Source: Methanomicrobiales archaeon | Lineage (GTDB): Archaea; Halobacteriota; Methanomicrobia; Methanomicrobiales; Methanospirillaceae | Length of the DNA stretch: 56,512 bases | Direction of reading: 5' to 3' | Assembly (NCBI GenBank): GCA_012729535.1 | Contig: JAAYCY010000050.1 | Span: 1-56,512 of the forward strand | Shown: positions 26,586 through 35,837 of the stretch, piece after piece | Position numbering within the stretch: the first letter of the stretch is position 1 | Layout: each line of letters opens with the position of its first letter | Notes under the pieces: model-generated | What the model was told of the DNA's origin: nothing | What the model saw: the letters and a program-made list of their open reading frames with translations, nothing else | The model's database searches: none | Program-made: the position numbers and the translations under genes

Positions 26586-26754
26586 ATCCCTTTTTACCTA
26601 ATTTTTTTCTCTGTTCTTCAAATTTAATATTTTAAACCGAAAAGATCCAGGTGATAAATAAAAAATAATTAAATATCCCCAACAGTATACATATTTAGCA
26701 AAACTTGTCGTTTTCTCTAAAAAGGCTTTGTGAATTTTCAAAACGGGTAATTAT

Positions 26755-27573
26755 ATGATATTGGAAACTATCGACTGGAATGATATCTGGAAAAAAGATC
26801 GAAAAAATACCCTATTGCCATTATCTGATATTGATGAAAAGAATCATTGGGATACCATTGCACCTCTGTTCAAACAATGGATGGAAGTGGATGATTATCC
26901 AGAAAAACTTATATCACGAACACAGTTACATTCAGACTGGTCGGTTCTTGATATCGGATGTGGTACCGGAACCATCACAATAGAAGCTGCGAAGAGATCA
27001 AAATCTGTCACTGCCCTTGATATTTCTAATCAAATGCTTGATATTTTAAAATCAGATGCAAAAAATAGAAATATCAGTAACATTACCTGTGTACATTCTC
27101 CCTGGCAGGATATCAGGATTGGCACTGACATAATGCCACACGATATCGTGATAACCTCAAGATCTCTTGCCAGAATTGGAGACTTAAGGGAATCACTGAC
27201 AAAAATTAACCAGGCTGCAATAAAATATGCTTATGTTACAGCATGGGGAGGAAGTGAAAGAATCCTTAATCGTGGTCTAATGGAGGCACTGGGATATACA
27301 TATCACAATATCGCTGATTATGTTTACGTCTTTAATATCCTTCATAGTATGGGAATAAGACCAAATGTTGAGCAGATTAATTGTAATAGCAGGACAACAT
27401 ACCCAACACTGGAAGATGCAGTTCAAAATTATGCCTCTCTTTTACATCTTTCATCTAAAGATCTTGAAATTACACGATTATATCTTGAAAAAACCCTTAT
27501 TAAACAGGATAATGGCATGTATCTTGTTCCGGATAGTAAACCGGTCTGGTCTTTAATATGGTGGAAAAAGTAA
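26755..27573 (+). CDS. SAM-dependent methyltransferase, class I
   Basis: A 272-residue enzyme with LDIGCGTGTITIEAAKRS (motif I) near residue 65, ALDIS and an N-terminal helical cap containing WDTIAPLFKQWME. It is related to the protein at 9796-10671, sharing the cap, the HSPW/CSWW segment, and NILHSMGIRPNV versus LYTLGFQPIV. It ends before a strong hairpin terminator. Position after SBP3 repeats the SBP-methyltransferase association found four times in this window. Substrate unknown. Confidence 0.85.
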   Translation: MILETIDWNDIWKKDRKNTLLPLSDIDEKNHWDTIAPLFKQWMEVDDYPEKLISRTQLHSDWSVLDIGCGTGTITIEAAKRSKSVTALDISNQMLDILKSDAKNRNISNITCVHSPWQDIRIGTDIMPHDIVITSRSLARIGDLRESLTKINQAAIKYAYVTAWGGSERILNRGLMEALGYTYHNIADYVYVFNILHSMGIRPNVEQINCNSRTTYPTLEDAVQNYASLLHLSSKDLEITRLYLEKTLIKQDNGMYLVPDSKPVWSLIWWKK

Positions 27574-27656
27574 TTAATATTTTTTGTGGGCACTATGCAT
27601 TATATTTTTTCTGTGTGACTATTTCACGCATTTAGTCCGATATTATTATTATTTTT

Positions 27657-27692
27657 GTAAGTGTTCAGTGCTTCAGATCACTGAACACTTAC
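27657..27692. terminator. Bidirectional hairpin terminator
   Basis: A perfect 14-base stem (GTAAGTGTTCAGTG pairing with CACTGAACACTTAC) closes an 8-base loop and is followed by a run of T on the plus strand. It lies between the convergent methyltransferase (ends 27573) and moeA (ends 27732). Confidence 0.75.
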
Positions 27693-27731
27693 GGTTTTTT
27701 TATGAAAGAGGAATAAAAAGGAGAGAAAAAA

Positions 27732-28913
27732 TTATTGTCTGATCATTCTGACAACAACTTCGGATCCTTTCTTTATTGGTCCTGATCCATCTATGTGATG
27801 ATAGATAGCATTAGCTCTGACGCCCATCATTTGTCCAAAAACTCTGGGTACAGGTTTTATCATAGTTTTACTATTTGTGTTTAATACCTGCATCATCAGA
27901 AAGAGATCAAAGCCGGGAAACGGCTCAATTGTCTCTGCGAGTTCTCCCTCTTTGTATGTTTCCAGAGGTGTTGGTAATCCCCATGATTTGAGCAGGGGAT
28001 AAATTAATTCATAGAGGACAATGAGCGATCCAATTGAAGGTCCGGGCATTCCGAAAACCGGTTTTCCATTTATTATTCCAAGAGATACTGGTTTGCCCGG
28101 TGCCATACCGACTCCATGATAAATTAACTTCCCACCATTTTCAATAGCATCTACCGTGAAATCTTTTGACCCTGCTGATGATCCCCCAAAGACAAGCACC
28201 ATATCACATGAATTGGTCATTGTCTCCAGTTCTTCGCTTATTGACACAAGATCATCAGGAACAACCTGACCAAATACCGGAGTGACTCCAACCTCTCTCA
28301 GATAAGATGCAATCATATGTGAGTTTGTATCAACGATCTGGCCGGGAAGAGGTTTTTTCTGCAATGGAATTACTTCATCACCAGTTGCAATCAGACCTAC
28401 ATTTACCTTTTGGACCTTCACATTATGTATTCCATAACTAAGTAATGCACCGACATCAAACGGATTCATGAGATGTCCGGTCTCCATTACCAGGGCATCT
28501 TTTTTGATGTCATCTCCAACAGATACAGTATTCTGGAATGCTGTAACAGGAGTTTGTATCCGGTACCGTTCATTACCAATCTCTGTTACATCTTCTATTC
28601 TGATTACTGCATCAAATCCCTCTGGCATTGGCATACCGGTATTTACTCTGACAGCATCAATTTCAATAGGATTATCAGGGCCTGCATTCATCGTTTCATT
28701 ACTTTTTACAGCAATTCCGTCGGGCATACTCAGAAAAACCGGAGGATTATTAATTTTTGAATGTACCGGTTGAGTTAGGACAAATCCTGACGCATCAATT
28801 ACAGGTACTTGAATAGAATTTTCTGGTCTGGTAAAGGTATTTAGAAGAATTTTTTTCGCTTCTTTCAAAGGAACTAGATTTGTATGAAGAGTAATTCGTG
28901 GAATTTTAATCAC
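27732..28913 (-). CDS. moeA: Molybdopterin molybdenumtransferase (MoeA family)
   Basis: A 393-residue MoeA protein, which inserts molybdenum or tungsten into adenylylated molybdopterin in the cytoplasm. Domain I opens with LVPLKEAKKILLNTF; the middle has MPDGIAVKS and VRVNTGMPMPEGFDAVIRIED; the MPT-binding domain has IATGDEVIP, VFGGSSAGSKDFT and GVGMAPGKPVSLG; a C-terminal beta domain ends at VVVRMIRQ. GTG is the start codon. A decayed duplicate is at 4315-4909. It supplies the cofactor for formylmethanofuran dehydrogenase encoded ~9 kb away. One intact moeA in the window; W versus Mo preference not readable. Confidence 0.93.
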   Translation of the reverse strand: MIKIPRITLHTNLVPLKEAKKILLNTFTRPENSIQVPVIDASGFVLTQPVHSKINNPPVFLSMPDGIAVKSNETMNAGPDNPIEIDAVRVNTGMPMPEGFDAVIRIEDVTEIGNERYRIQTPVTAFQNTVSVGDDIKKDALVMETGHLMNPFDVGALLSYGIHNVKVQKVNVGLIATGDEVIPLQKKPLPGQIVDTNSHMIASYLREVGVTPVFGQVVPDDLVSISEELETMTNSCDMVLVFGGSSAGSKDFTVDAIENGGKLIYHGVGMAPGKPVSLGIINGKPVFGMPGPSIGSLIVLYELIYPLLKSWGLPTPLETYKEGELAETIEPFPGFDLFLMMQVLNTNSKTMIKPVPRVFGQMMGVRANAIYHHIDGSGPIKKGSEVVVRMIRQ

Positions 28914-29109
28914 CTGTTTAATGTATTGAGAAATAGTCTGATATCCTAACTAAATAAATATTTTTAATTTACCCTGATTATTTGTAAAATAGATTTAGAG
29001 AAGACTTTATCATAGAATTCAAGGGAGAATGCCAATAAATAATATTAGATTAACTATAAGAAAATAAAATCAAAGATGTTAAATTCTTTAAGATTATCAC
29101 TCTACTGGT

Positions 29110-30195
29110 ATGAATGATATGAGAGTTGTTTCGTTCCGGAAAATTATTTTTATTCTCTTAGTTTTTGGAACACTTGTGGGTACCATTAGTCTTTTTCAAG
29201 TTTCAGCAGACAAAACAAGTAAAACTATTTCCGATCTTGCAGGACGGACCGTTGATATTCCAACTGATGTCGATAGGGTTGCAGCACTTGTTGGTCCATC
29301 ATATGAAAAAATCTTCCTTCTGGGAGCTCTTGATAAAATTTGTCTGACACATCCTTTACCAAAACAAATGCCATGGGCCAAGAGGGTTATTCCTAATTTA
29401 TCGAATATTCCCTCAGTTACTTCTGCACAAGACCCTAATATGGAAGAACTTGTAAACCAGAATGTAGATCTGGTATTTTTTTGGGATTTTCCAAAACCTG
29501 TTGATAAGATGAACGATATTGGTATACCGGTAGTAGTGACTCAGACAACCACAACTGATCAACAAGCACAATCAATTGAACAATTTAGAGAACTCATAAA
29601 AGGCGAAGTAACTCTTTTTGGTGAAGTATTGGGTCAGGATGCCCAGAAAAAGGTTGAAGACTATAACAATTTTTTTGATGAAAAAGTAGATCGGATCCTG
29701 AAGGTAACTTCGTTAATCCCTGAAAGTGAACGTCCAAAGGTATATTATGTTCGAGGTCCGGATCCTCTTACTACTCATGGAAAAAACATGTATACTCAGT
29801 GGTGGGTGGAAATGGCTGGAGGAAAACTGGTTTCAGCAGATATCTCTGAAGGGGTTCCAAAAGTATCAATAGAACAAGTAATATCCTGGAATCCGGATAT
29901 TATTGTAATGGGAAGAGTTAATTCAACCTCACCCATTCTGGATGATCCAACCTGGAGTGATATTAGTGCTGTAAAAACAGGAAAAGTGTATACAAATCCT
30001 GAAGGAGTAATGTATTGGGATTACTCAAGTGAAGGAGTATTATTGTTAGAATATCTGGCAAAATTATTTCATCCGGAAAAATTTGAAAACATCAATATGA
30101 ATGATGAGATAAAGGAATACTATGCAAAATTTTATGGTTATTCTTTAACTTATGATGAAGCAGAAAGGATATTGCATCACCTGCCTCCGGCCTGA
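29110..30195 (+). CDS. Substrate-binding protein of a chelate-type ABC importer (SBP4)
   Basis: A 361-residue receptor with signal peptide (hydrophobic segment after FRKI, cleavage likely after VSADK). Opening ISDLAGRTVDIPTDVDRVAAL, N-lobe ending LVNQNVDLVFFWD, linker helix LFGEVLGQDAQKKVEDYNN, C-lobe with RPKVYYVRGPDPL, WWVEMAGGKLVSA, WNPDIIVMG, and the ending LTYDEAERIL. It is the first of four SBP genes in a row on the plus strand, separated from each other by 150-230 bases, each with its own A+T-rich promoter region. It diverges from moeA. Ligand unknown; family members bind iron chelates, haem, corrinoids or other metal complexes. Confidence 0.92.
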   Translation: MNDMRVVSFRKIIFILLVFGTLVGTISLFQVSADKTSKTISDLAGRTVDIPTDVDRVAALVGPSYEKIFLLGALDKICLTHPLPKQMPWAKRVIPNLSNIPSVTSAQDPNMEELVNQNVDLVFFWDFPKPVDKMNDIGIPVVVTQTTTTDQQAQSIEQFRELIKGEVTLFGEVLGQDAQKKVEDYNNFFDEKVDRILKVTSLIPESERPKVYYVRGPDPLTTHGKNMYTQWWVEMAGGKLVSADISEGVPKVSIEQVISWNPDIIVMGRVNSTSPILDDPTWSDISAVKTGKVYTNPEGVMYWDYSSEGVLLLEYLAKLFHPEKFENINMNDEIKEYYAKFYGYSLTYDEAERILHHLPPA

Positions 30196-30344
30196 TCATT
30201 TTTTCCCAATATTTCACCCTTTTTTTTAATTTATTTAAAATTTTCAGGATCTGATGTAATAAAGATAGAGAGTTAACTTAAAATTATAAATTTCAAAAAA
30301 ATTAAACCATAAAAATTAAATCTCCATAAATTCACAATAGTGAT

Positions 30345-31403
30345 ATGAAGGAAAGAATGAATCTCCTGATTAGGAGATTATCACTTCTTGTTGTTGCAAT
30401 ATCAATTCTTGCAACTTCTGGTTTTTTACCTGTTTCAGCAGAAAAAACAATGAAAACTGTGACAGACATGGATGGGCGGATTGTTGAAATTCCTGTTCCC
30501 CTTGAACATGTCATCACTCTGGGATCTGTGCCTGTTCAGAATAGTTTCATTTTTACCATAGGAGAAGGGGACACAATTATGAATGACCTCCCTGAATCGT
30601 TTAAAAAACAAGGGAGATGGAAATACCAGTACATTTTTGCTCCTCAACTCTCCGAGGGACAATCTGTTCAGGTATCGACAAATGAGCCAAATGTAGAACA
30701 GATAATCGCAATGGGTCCTGAAGTTTGTTTTACCATGGATAAACCAACAGTCGAACTACTCGAAAGCAGAGGTATTCCGGTGATATATCTTTCATGGGTC
30801 GATGATGATGACGTATATGGTCTTATGAATCTTCTCGGAGAGGTATATGACAAAGAGGAACTTGCATCAGAATACCTGGATTATTTTAATGATACGATAA
30901 AACGGGTTGATGCAGTTGTAAGCACAATTCCGGAGAATGAACGTAAAAAAGTATTATCACTATCATATGATTCCATGTCTGTTCCTCATAAAATATCAGA
31001 ATGGTGGATCACAAGAGCAGGAGGGGTAAGTGTTACCAACATGCCAACGAATACGGTATCTTTTGAAACAGAACCTGAACAGATTAACCAGTGGAACCCT
31101 GATGTGATAATTGTCTCTAAAGAGAGTGATATCACAGGAATACTCGATGATGTACGATTATCTGACATCACTGCAGTGAAAAACAACGCTCTTTATAACG
31201 CTCCCTTTGGTGCACACAAGTGGGCTAATCGCGGAATAGAATTACCATTAATGGTAATTTGGACCGCAAAAACCATTTATCCAGAAAAATTCAAGGATTT
31301 CGATATTGAAAAAGAGACCGCAGATTTTTACGAAAAATTCTTTGGTGTTCGAACTAATATGGAGCAAACAAAGGAAATTTTAAGCGGAAATGCTAAAATA
31401 TAA
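30345..31403 (+). CDS. Substrate-binding protein of a chelate-type ABC importer (SBP5)
   Basis: A 352-residue receptor with signal peptide (LSLLVVAISILATSGFLPVSA). Opening VTDMDGRIVEIPVPLEHVITL, a somewhat divergent N-lobe with an inserted charged stretch (FKKQGRWKYQYIF), linker helix LLGEVYDKEELASEYL, and C-lobe WWITRAGGVSVTN, WNPDVIIVS, LPLMVIWTAKTIYPEKF. ATG 30357 is an alternative start with a better ribosome binding site (GAAGGA). Upstream, 30271-30280, stands AGTTAACTTA, part of the palindrome seen before SBP1. It is the most divergent of the seven and may bind a different complex. Confidence 0.9.
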   Translation: MKERMNLLIRRLSLLVVAISILATSGFLPVSAEKTMKTVTDMDGRIVEIPVPLEHVITLGSVPVQNSFIFTIGEGDTIMNDLPESFKKQGRWKYQYIFAPQLSEGQSVQVSTNEPNVEQIIAMGPEVCFTMDKPTVELLESRGIPVIYLSWVDDDDVYGLMNLLGEVYDKEELASEYLDYFNDTIKRVDAVVSTIPENERKKVLSLSYDSMSVPHKISEWWITRAGGVSVTNMPTNTVSFETEPEQINQWNPDVIIVSKESDITGILDDVRLSDITAVKNNALYNAPFGAHKWANRGIELPLMVIWTAKTIYPEKFKDFDIEKETADFYEKFFGVRTNMEQTKEILSGNAKI

Positions 31404-31547
31404 CCATATTTTATGTGTAATTTTCTATTTCCTTTTTTAATTATTCAACATTAACTTTTGAAGTTTATTAAATCAATATATTAATTAGATGTAACACTGA
31501 ATTTATATGAACAGGGAAGTGTAGTAACGAAATCCTGATGTGATATT

Positions 31548-32600
31548 ATGAAATCTGAACGAATACTAACAGTTTTTACGTTATTTTGTATGGGTGTGAT
31601 AATCTTAATCGCACCGGTGATGTCCGATGTAAGTACCCATACTATCACTGATATGAGCGGTAGTGAAATAACTGTTCCAACTAATATTGAGCGAATTGTA
31701 GTTGCATGCCAGGGTGGAGTAGCCCAGGAGATTGCAATATTGGGCAATCCGGATTCGGTCGTTGCTATGGATTCAACATATCTGTTTCCAATATTCGCAA
31801 AAATGTTTCCTCATTTTAAAGAAGTCCCAAATCCAGGTGGTTTTGATGACCTGAATATGGAAACCATTCTCAAATTAAAACCAGATGTTGTTATTAACAG
31901 TATTACATCATCGAAAGGGAATGCCAAACTTACTGAAAATGATATCCCGGTCTTCCAGGCATTTACAGGAAAAGCTACATCAGACAACATCTATAATGAG
32001 TTCCGGGCTTTTGGAGAACTTCTGAATAATACTGAAAAATCAGAAGAACTTGTAACCTATTGGTATGAAAAGAAACAATTCATCAGCGAACGGATGAATA
32101 AAATTCCGGAAAGTGAGAGGAAAACGGTATTTTATGACTCGAATTTTGCCTCAAATAAAAAACTTGTAACGGGTATTCCATGGGGTATATCTTTTGTTGA
32201 ATTATCTGGTGGGATCAATGTTGCCAGGGATTTGGATGATGCTACATTCAATCCCGAAATAAATCCAGAACAATTAGCAGAATGGGATCCGGATGTTATC
32301 ATCCTTCGAAGATGTACTGATGGTACCTATCCTGATCAGGAGATAAAAACCAATCCTCAGTTGTCCGGTCTATCTGCAATCAAGAATGGCGAGGTATATA
32401 ACGTTCCTTTTGGAGGATTTTGGTGGGATTGTCCTTCCCCTGAGTGGCCACTTGGATATTTATGGTTGTCAAAGACTCTCTATCCGGATATATTCGAGGA
32501 TGTCGATATGGTACATGAGATGAAGTACTTCTTTAAAGAATTTTACCGGTACGATATCTCTGATGAAGAAGCCAACGAAATTCTATCGGTGAACAATTAA
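31548..32600 (+). CDS. Substrate-binding protein of a chelate-type ABC importer (SBP6)
   Basis: A 350-residue receptor, very similar to SBP7 and clearly related to SBP3. Signal peptide through PVMSD. Subgroup marks are CQGGVAQEIAILGN, LKPDVVINSITSSKGNAKL, FGELLNNTEKSEELVTYW, WDPDVIILR and FGGFWWDCPSPEWPLGYLWL; note the C and W replacing R and S of the SBP3/SBP7 block GGFWWDRPSPES, so one ligand contact may differ. Tandem duplication with SBP7, 226 bases downstream, is likely. Ligand unknown. Confidence 0.92.
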   Translation: MKSERILTVFTLFCMGVIILIAPVMSDVSTHTITDMSGSEITVPTNIERIVVACQGGVAQEIAILGNPDSVVAMDSTYLFPIFAKMFPHFKEVPNPGGFDDLNMETILKLKPDVVINSITSSKGNAKLTENDIPVFQAFTGKATSDNIYNEFRAFGELLNNTEKSEELVTYWYEKKQFISERMNKIPESERKTVFYDSNFASNKKLVTGIPWGISFVELSGGINVARDLDDATFNPEINPEQLAEWDPDVIILRRCTDGTYPDQEIKTNPQLSGLSAIKNGEVYNVPFGGFWWDCPSPEWPLGYLWLSKTLYPDIFEDVDMVHEMKYFFKEFYRYDISDEEANEILSVNN

Positions 32601-32826
32601 TGTTATTATCGAGAATTTCTCCTTTTTTGCACATCGAAAATAGTATCGAATCTTTGTAAAATCAAAAAAATTTTGTTTATTCAGGAATTTACTTTTATAT
32701 ACTTTACAATTGAGTATTATTAATAGAAACATATTTTAATAATTTACAAAATCAGCAAGTTAATAAGTTTTTATGCAGATCTTGTATTATCAGGATAAAT
32801 CAGGATCTTATTCTGAAGTGGTATTT

Positions 32827-33855
32827 ATGAACATGAATTTTAAATCTATGATAGTATTGGTCCTTTTTATCGTTGGATCAATTTTTATTTCTCCCGTTCT
32901 TGGTGATACAACGACCCGGACACTCACCGACATGAGTGGCAATGAAATAACCATTCCAACTGATATTGAGCGAATCGTAGTTGCCTGCCAGGGCGGAGTA
33001 GCCCAGGAAATTGTCATTATGGGGAATGCGGATATGCCCGTTGCAATGTCATCAATGAACCTGTTTCCTATGTTTGTAAAAATGTACCCGAATTTTAAGG
33101 AATTACCAAATGCAGGAAGTTTTGATGACCTCAATATGGAAACAATTCTCAAATTAAAACCTGATGTTGTTATTAACAGTGTTACGGCATCAAAAGGAAA
33201 TGCAAAAATTACTGAGAATGATATTCCGGTTTTCCAGGCCTATACCGGAAGGGCAGCAGCAGATACTATCTACAATGAGTTCAGGGCTTTTGGAGAATTA
33301 CTGAATAATCCGGAAAAAGCTGAAGAACTCATCTCCTACTGGGACGAAAAGAAAGAATTCATTAATAACCGGATGAAATCCATTCCGGAAGATGAGAGAA
33401 AGACCGTCTTTTATACCTCAAATAAGGATTTGGGAACTGATACCAATTGGGGTGTCTCGTATGTTGCATCATCCGGAGGCATTAATGTTGCCAAAAACCT
33501 GGGAGATGCGAAAGTCAATCCGGAAAAACTGGCTGAATGGGATCCGGATGTAATCATTGTCCGGGGTAACACTGATGGAAGTTATCCAGACCAGGAAATT
33601 TTAAACAATCCGCAATTAGCGGGTCTTTCTGCAATTAAAAATGGTGATGTCTATAATGTACCTATTGGTGGGTTCTGGTGGGATAGGCCATCACCGGAAA
33701 GTGCACTTGGATTTTTATGGCTTGCAAAGACTCTCTATCCGGACACATTCAATGACGTTGACATGGTGAGTGAGATGAAATCGTTCTTTAAGAATTACTA
33801 CCGGTATTCCCTCTCTGATGATGAGGCAAATTCAATACTTTCGGTGAACAATTGA
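32827..33855 (+). CDS. Substrate-binding protein of a chelate-type ABC importer (SBP7)
   Basis: A 342-residue receptor close to SBP6. I start it at ATG 32827 (MNMNFKS) because the hydrophobic leader begins there; an in-frame ATG at 32773 would put 18 polar residues in front of the signal peptide. Marks: TDMSGNEITIPTDIERIVV, CQGGVAQEIVIMGN, the linker helix FGELLNNPEKAEELISYWD and GGFWWDRPSPESALGFLWLA. It is followed without a gap by a methyltransferase gene (TGA at 33853-33855, next ATG at 33866) and then a DUF364 gene, making one operon. The importer genes for it are probably those at 35832-37646. Confidence 0.93.
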   Translation: MNMNFKSMIVLVLFIVGSIFISPVLGDTTTRTLTDMSGNEITIPTDIERIVVACQGGVAQEIVIMGNADMPVAMSSMNLFPMFVKMYPNFKELPNAGSFDDLNMETILKLKPDVVINSVTASKGNAKITENDIPVFQAYTGRAAADTIYNEFRAFGELLNNPEKAEELISYWDEKKEFINNRMKSIPEDERKTVFYTSNKDLGTDTNWGVSYVASSGGINVAKNLGDAKVNPEKLAEWDPDVIIVRGNTDGSYPDQEILNNPQLAGLSAIKNGDVYNVPIGGFWWDRPSPESALGFLWLAKTLYPDTFNDVDMVSEMKSFFKNYYRYSLSDDEANSILSVNN

Positions 33856-33865
33856 GGTGCATGAA

Positions 33866-34906
33866 ATGGATAATTCCCAAAATACTATCATTTCTTCACT
33901 AAATTTTCCGGATGGTTTTCAGGAGATTGAAACAAATATTTCCGGATATAAACGGCATATGATCCTTGCCAGTGCCCTGAAAATGGGACTTTTTGATCAT
34001 CTTGAGGAAAAAGGTGTTTTAACCAGGGAGGAGATTGTTACATCTCTTCCGATGTGTGGAATGCTGAGCAGAAGTTATCTGAATGCACTCGTCTCAATGA
34101 ACCTCCTCATAGAAGGGGGAGATAAATATCAGAACTCCCGGATATCACAGAATTTTTTAACGAAGAAAAGTCCGTATTACCAGGGCGATCTGATTCTTGG
34201 CAACTCAAAATCCGGCTCACGGTGGGATCTTCTCTCTGAAGCAATGCAGAGCAGTGATGGTATGGCCAAAACCCCCGGACCTGGACCATCTTTAGATCAT
34301 CTTAATACTCTTGCCCAGCGGGTAATCCAGGGCGAAGCCCAGGCACTCACTACGTGGATATCAGACCTTCCGGGTTTTTCCGGGATGAGAAAAATGTTGG
34401 ATATCGGAGGAGGACATGGCCTGTATACCATCGGCATCTGCCAGATAAACCCTGATATGAAAGGAGTTATCTTAGACCAGCCCCATGTTACCGATCTCAC
34501 AAAACAGTATATTCAAAAATATGAGATGGAAAATAGAATTTTGTCAAAACCCGGAGATATCAGGACTGAAGCCTATAAACCGGAGTATGACATTATTCTG
34601 ATATCACATCTTCTCTACAAATTTCGAAATGACCTTGATGAGATTTTCAGGCTGGTAAGTGGAGGCCTTACAGAAAACGGCATTCTTGTTTCCAATCACT
34701 GGTTCTGCTCACCAGGATGCCTTCCTTCACAGGACCCGGTGAATGAACTTGAACGTTCGCTCCAGAGTGCCGGTCATCCTCTCTGTCATCCTGAACATTT
34801 TGCCGAATTGTTTGAAAAATATGGACTTAGTTGTATTCGGACAGGGACCATTGAAACAGCCAATGGAACATCCATGCTTCATGCAGCACAAAAGGGTAAA
34901 TTATGA
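33866..34906 (+). CDS. O-methyltransferase-like enzyme with N-terminal dimerisation domain
   Basis: A 346-residue protein with an N-terminal winged-helix dimerisation part (YKRHMILASALKMGLFDHL, then SRSYLNALVSMNLL) and a C-terminal Rossmann methyltransferase (MLDIGGGHGLYTIGICQ as motif I, then GVILDQPHV). The layout is that of plant-type and bacterial small-molecule O-methyltransferases such as acetylserotonin O-methyltransferase. ATG 33866 follows GAGGTG by 6 bases; a GTG at 33857 lies inside that site. It sits between SBP7 and DUF364 in one operon and has a paralog at 39989-41017 inside the fmd operon, which ties the receptor island to formylmethanofuran dehydrogenase. Substrate unknown. 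Confidence 0.88.
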   Translation: MDNSQNTIISSLNFPDGFQEIETNISGYKRHMILASALKMGLFDHLEEKGVLTREEIVTSLPMCGMLSRSYLNALVSMNLLIEGGDKYQNSRISQNFLTKKSPYYQGDLILGNSKSGSRWDLLSEAMQSSDGMAKTPGPGPSLDHLNTLAQRVIQGEAQALTTWISDLPGFSGMRKMLDIGGGHGLYTIGICQINPDMKGVILDQPHVTDLTKQYIQKYEMENRILSKPGDIRTEAYKPEYDIILISHLLYKFRNDLDEIFRLVSGGLTENGILVSNHWFCSPGCLPSQDPVNELERSLQSAGHPLCHPEHFAELFEKYGLSCIRTGTIETANGTSMLHAAQKGKL

Positions 34907-35814
34907 GTAGCGAATTCCAGGCCCGTAATCAGGTAGAAAAGTCATTTGATCTTTATTCTGCCGAAAAAGACCGGTACCAGGGAGGCTCTATTCTCCAGGA
35001 GACAAAAGACCGGTTAATCGATAGATATGGAGAAAAATTAGATAACCTTACCCTTGACCGGGTGGTAATTGGAATTTTCTACACCGGTGTCCTGTTGTCT
35101 GACGGCTCATCAGGTATCTGTTTTACTCCTATCAAGGCGATTCCGGAATCAGTTTGCTGTCCTTCATCTGCACGTGCAATGCCACGGGCTGGCAGGCTGA
35201 AAGGGATGAAGGTAACTGATATTTTTCAGTATCTGACACAGCCCGCTCCCATTAAACGTGCTATTGCTATTGCAACACTGAATGCCCTTTCAGACGGGAT
35301 TTGGCGGAACAATCCGGAAGAAGGTGCCGGAAAGTACCGGATAGAAGAAGGAGATGATATCTTTTCTATAGTTGACCTGGATTCGATTAAAAAAGCGGTA
35401 ATCGTCGGGGCCTTAATTCCGGTGATTAAATCGTTTAAAGAAAAAGAGATCCCGTACCGGATTGCTGAACTGGATATCCGGACATTAAAAGAAGAAGAAT
35501 TACCGTTCTTTGTAAGCCAGGAGGATCTCCCCGGAGAACTTTCAACTGCTGACATGGTCATTATCTCCGGAACAACCCTGCTCAATGATACCCTGGAGAG
35601 TATTCTTTTTTCATGCAATCCGGCAGCGAATATTATGCTCATCGGTCCGACTGCAACCATGCTTCCGGAGAGTTTTTTCTCAAGAAAAGTAACTGTCCTT
35701 GCAGGAAACCGGGTAGTTATACCGGAAAAAATACTAGATGTCCTTATAGAAGGCGGATCCGGTTATCATTTCTATGGCGATTCTTCCAGAAAAGTAATGA
35801 TAATAAAAGAGTAA
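34903..35814 (+). CDS. DUF364 protein (putative heavy-metal chelation), copy 2
   Basis: A 303-residue paralog of the protein at 18119-18976. The start overlaps the methyltransferase stop (ATGA). N-terminal marks GIFYTGVLLSDGSSGICFTP and IPESVCCPSSARAMPRAGRL with the shared Cys-Cys pair; C-terminal marks AVIVGALIPVIKSFKEKEIP, MVIISGTTLLNDTLESIL, GPTATMLPESFFSRKV and GGSGYHFYGDSSRKVMII. It has a longer N-terminal extension (about 25 charged residues) than copy 1. Being co-transcribed with an SBP and a methyltransferase argues for a role in handling the imported metal complex, an inference consistent with the proposed chelation function of the family. Confidence 0.86.
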   Translation: MSSEFQARNQVEKSFDLYSAEKDRYQGGSILQETKDRLIDRYGEKLDNLTLDRVVIGIFYTGVLLSDGSSGICFTPIKAIPESVCCPSSARAMPRAGRLKGMKVTDIFQYLTQPAPIKRAIAIATLNALSDGIWRNNPEEGAGKYRIEEGDDIFSIVDLDSIKKAVIVGALIPVIKSFKEKEIPYRIAELDIRTLKEEELPFFVSQEDLPGELSTADMVIISGTTLLNDTLESILFSCNPAANIMLIGPTATMLPESFFSRKVTVLAGNRVVIPEKILDVLIEGGSGYHFYGDSSRKVMIIKE

Positions 35815-35837
35815 CCCTAAATTTCCCCTTTTTAGGG
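35815..35837. terminator. Bidirectional terminator between convergent genes
   Basis: CCCTAAA (35815-35821) and TTTAGGG (35831-35837) form a perfect 7-base stem with a 9-base pyrimidine-rich loop. It begins right after the DUF364 stop and includes the stop codon of the convergent ATPase gene. Confidence 0.55.
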
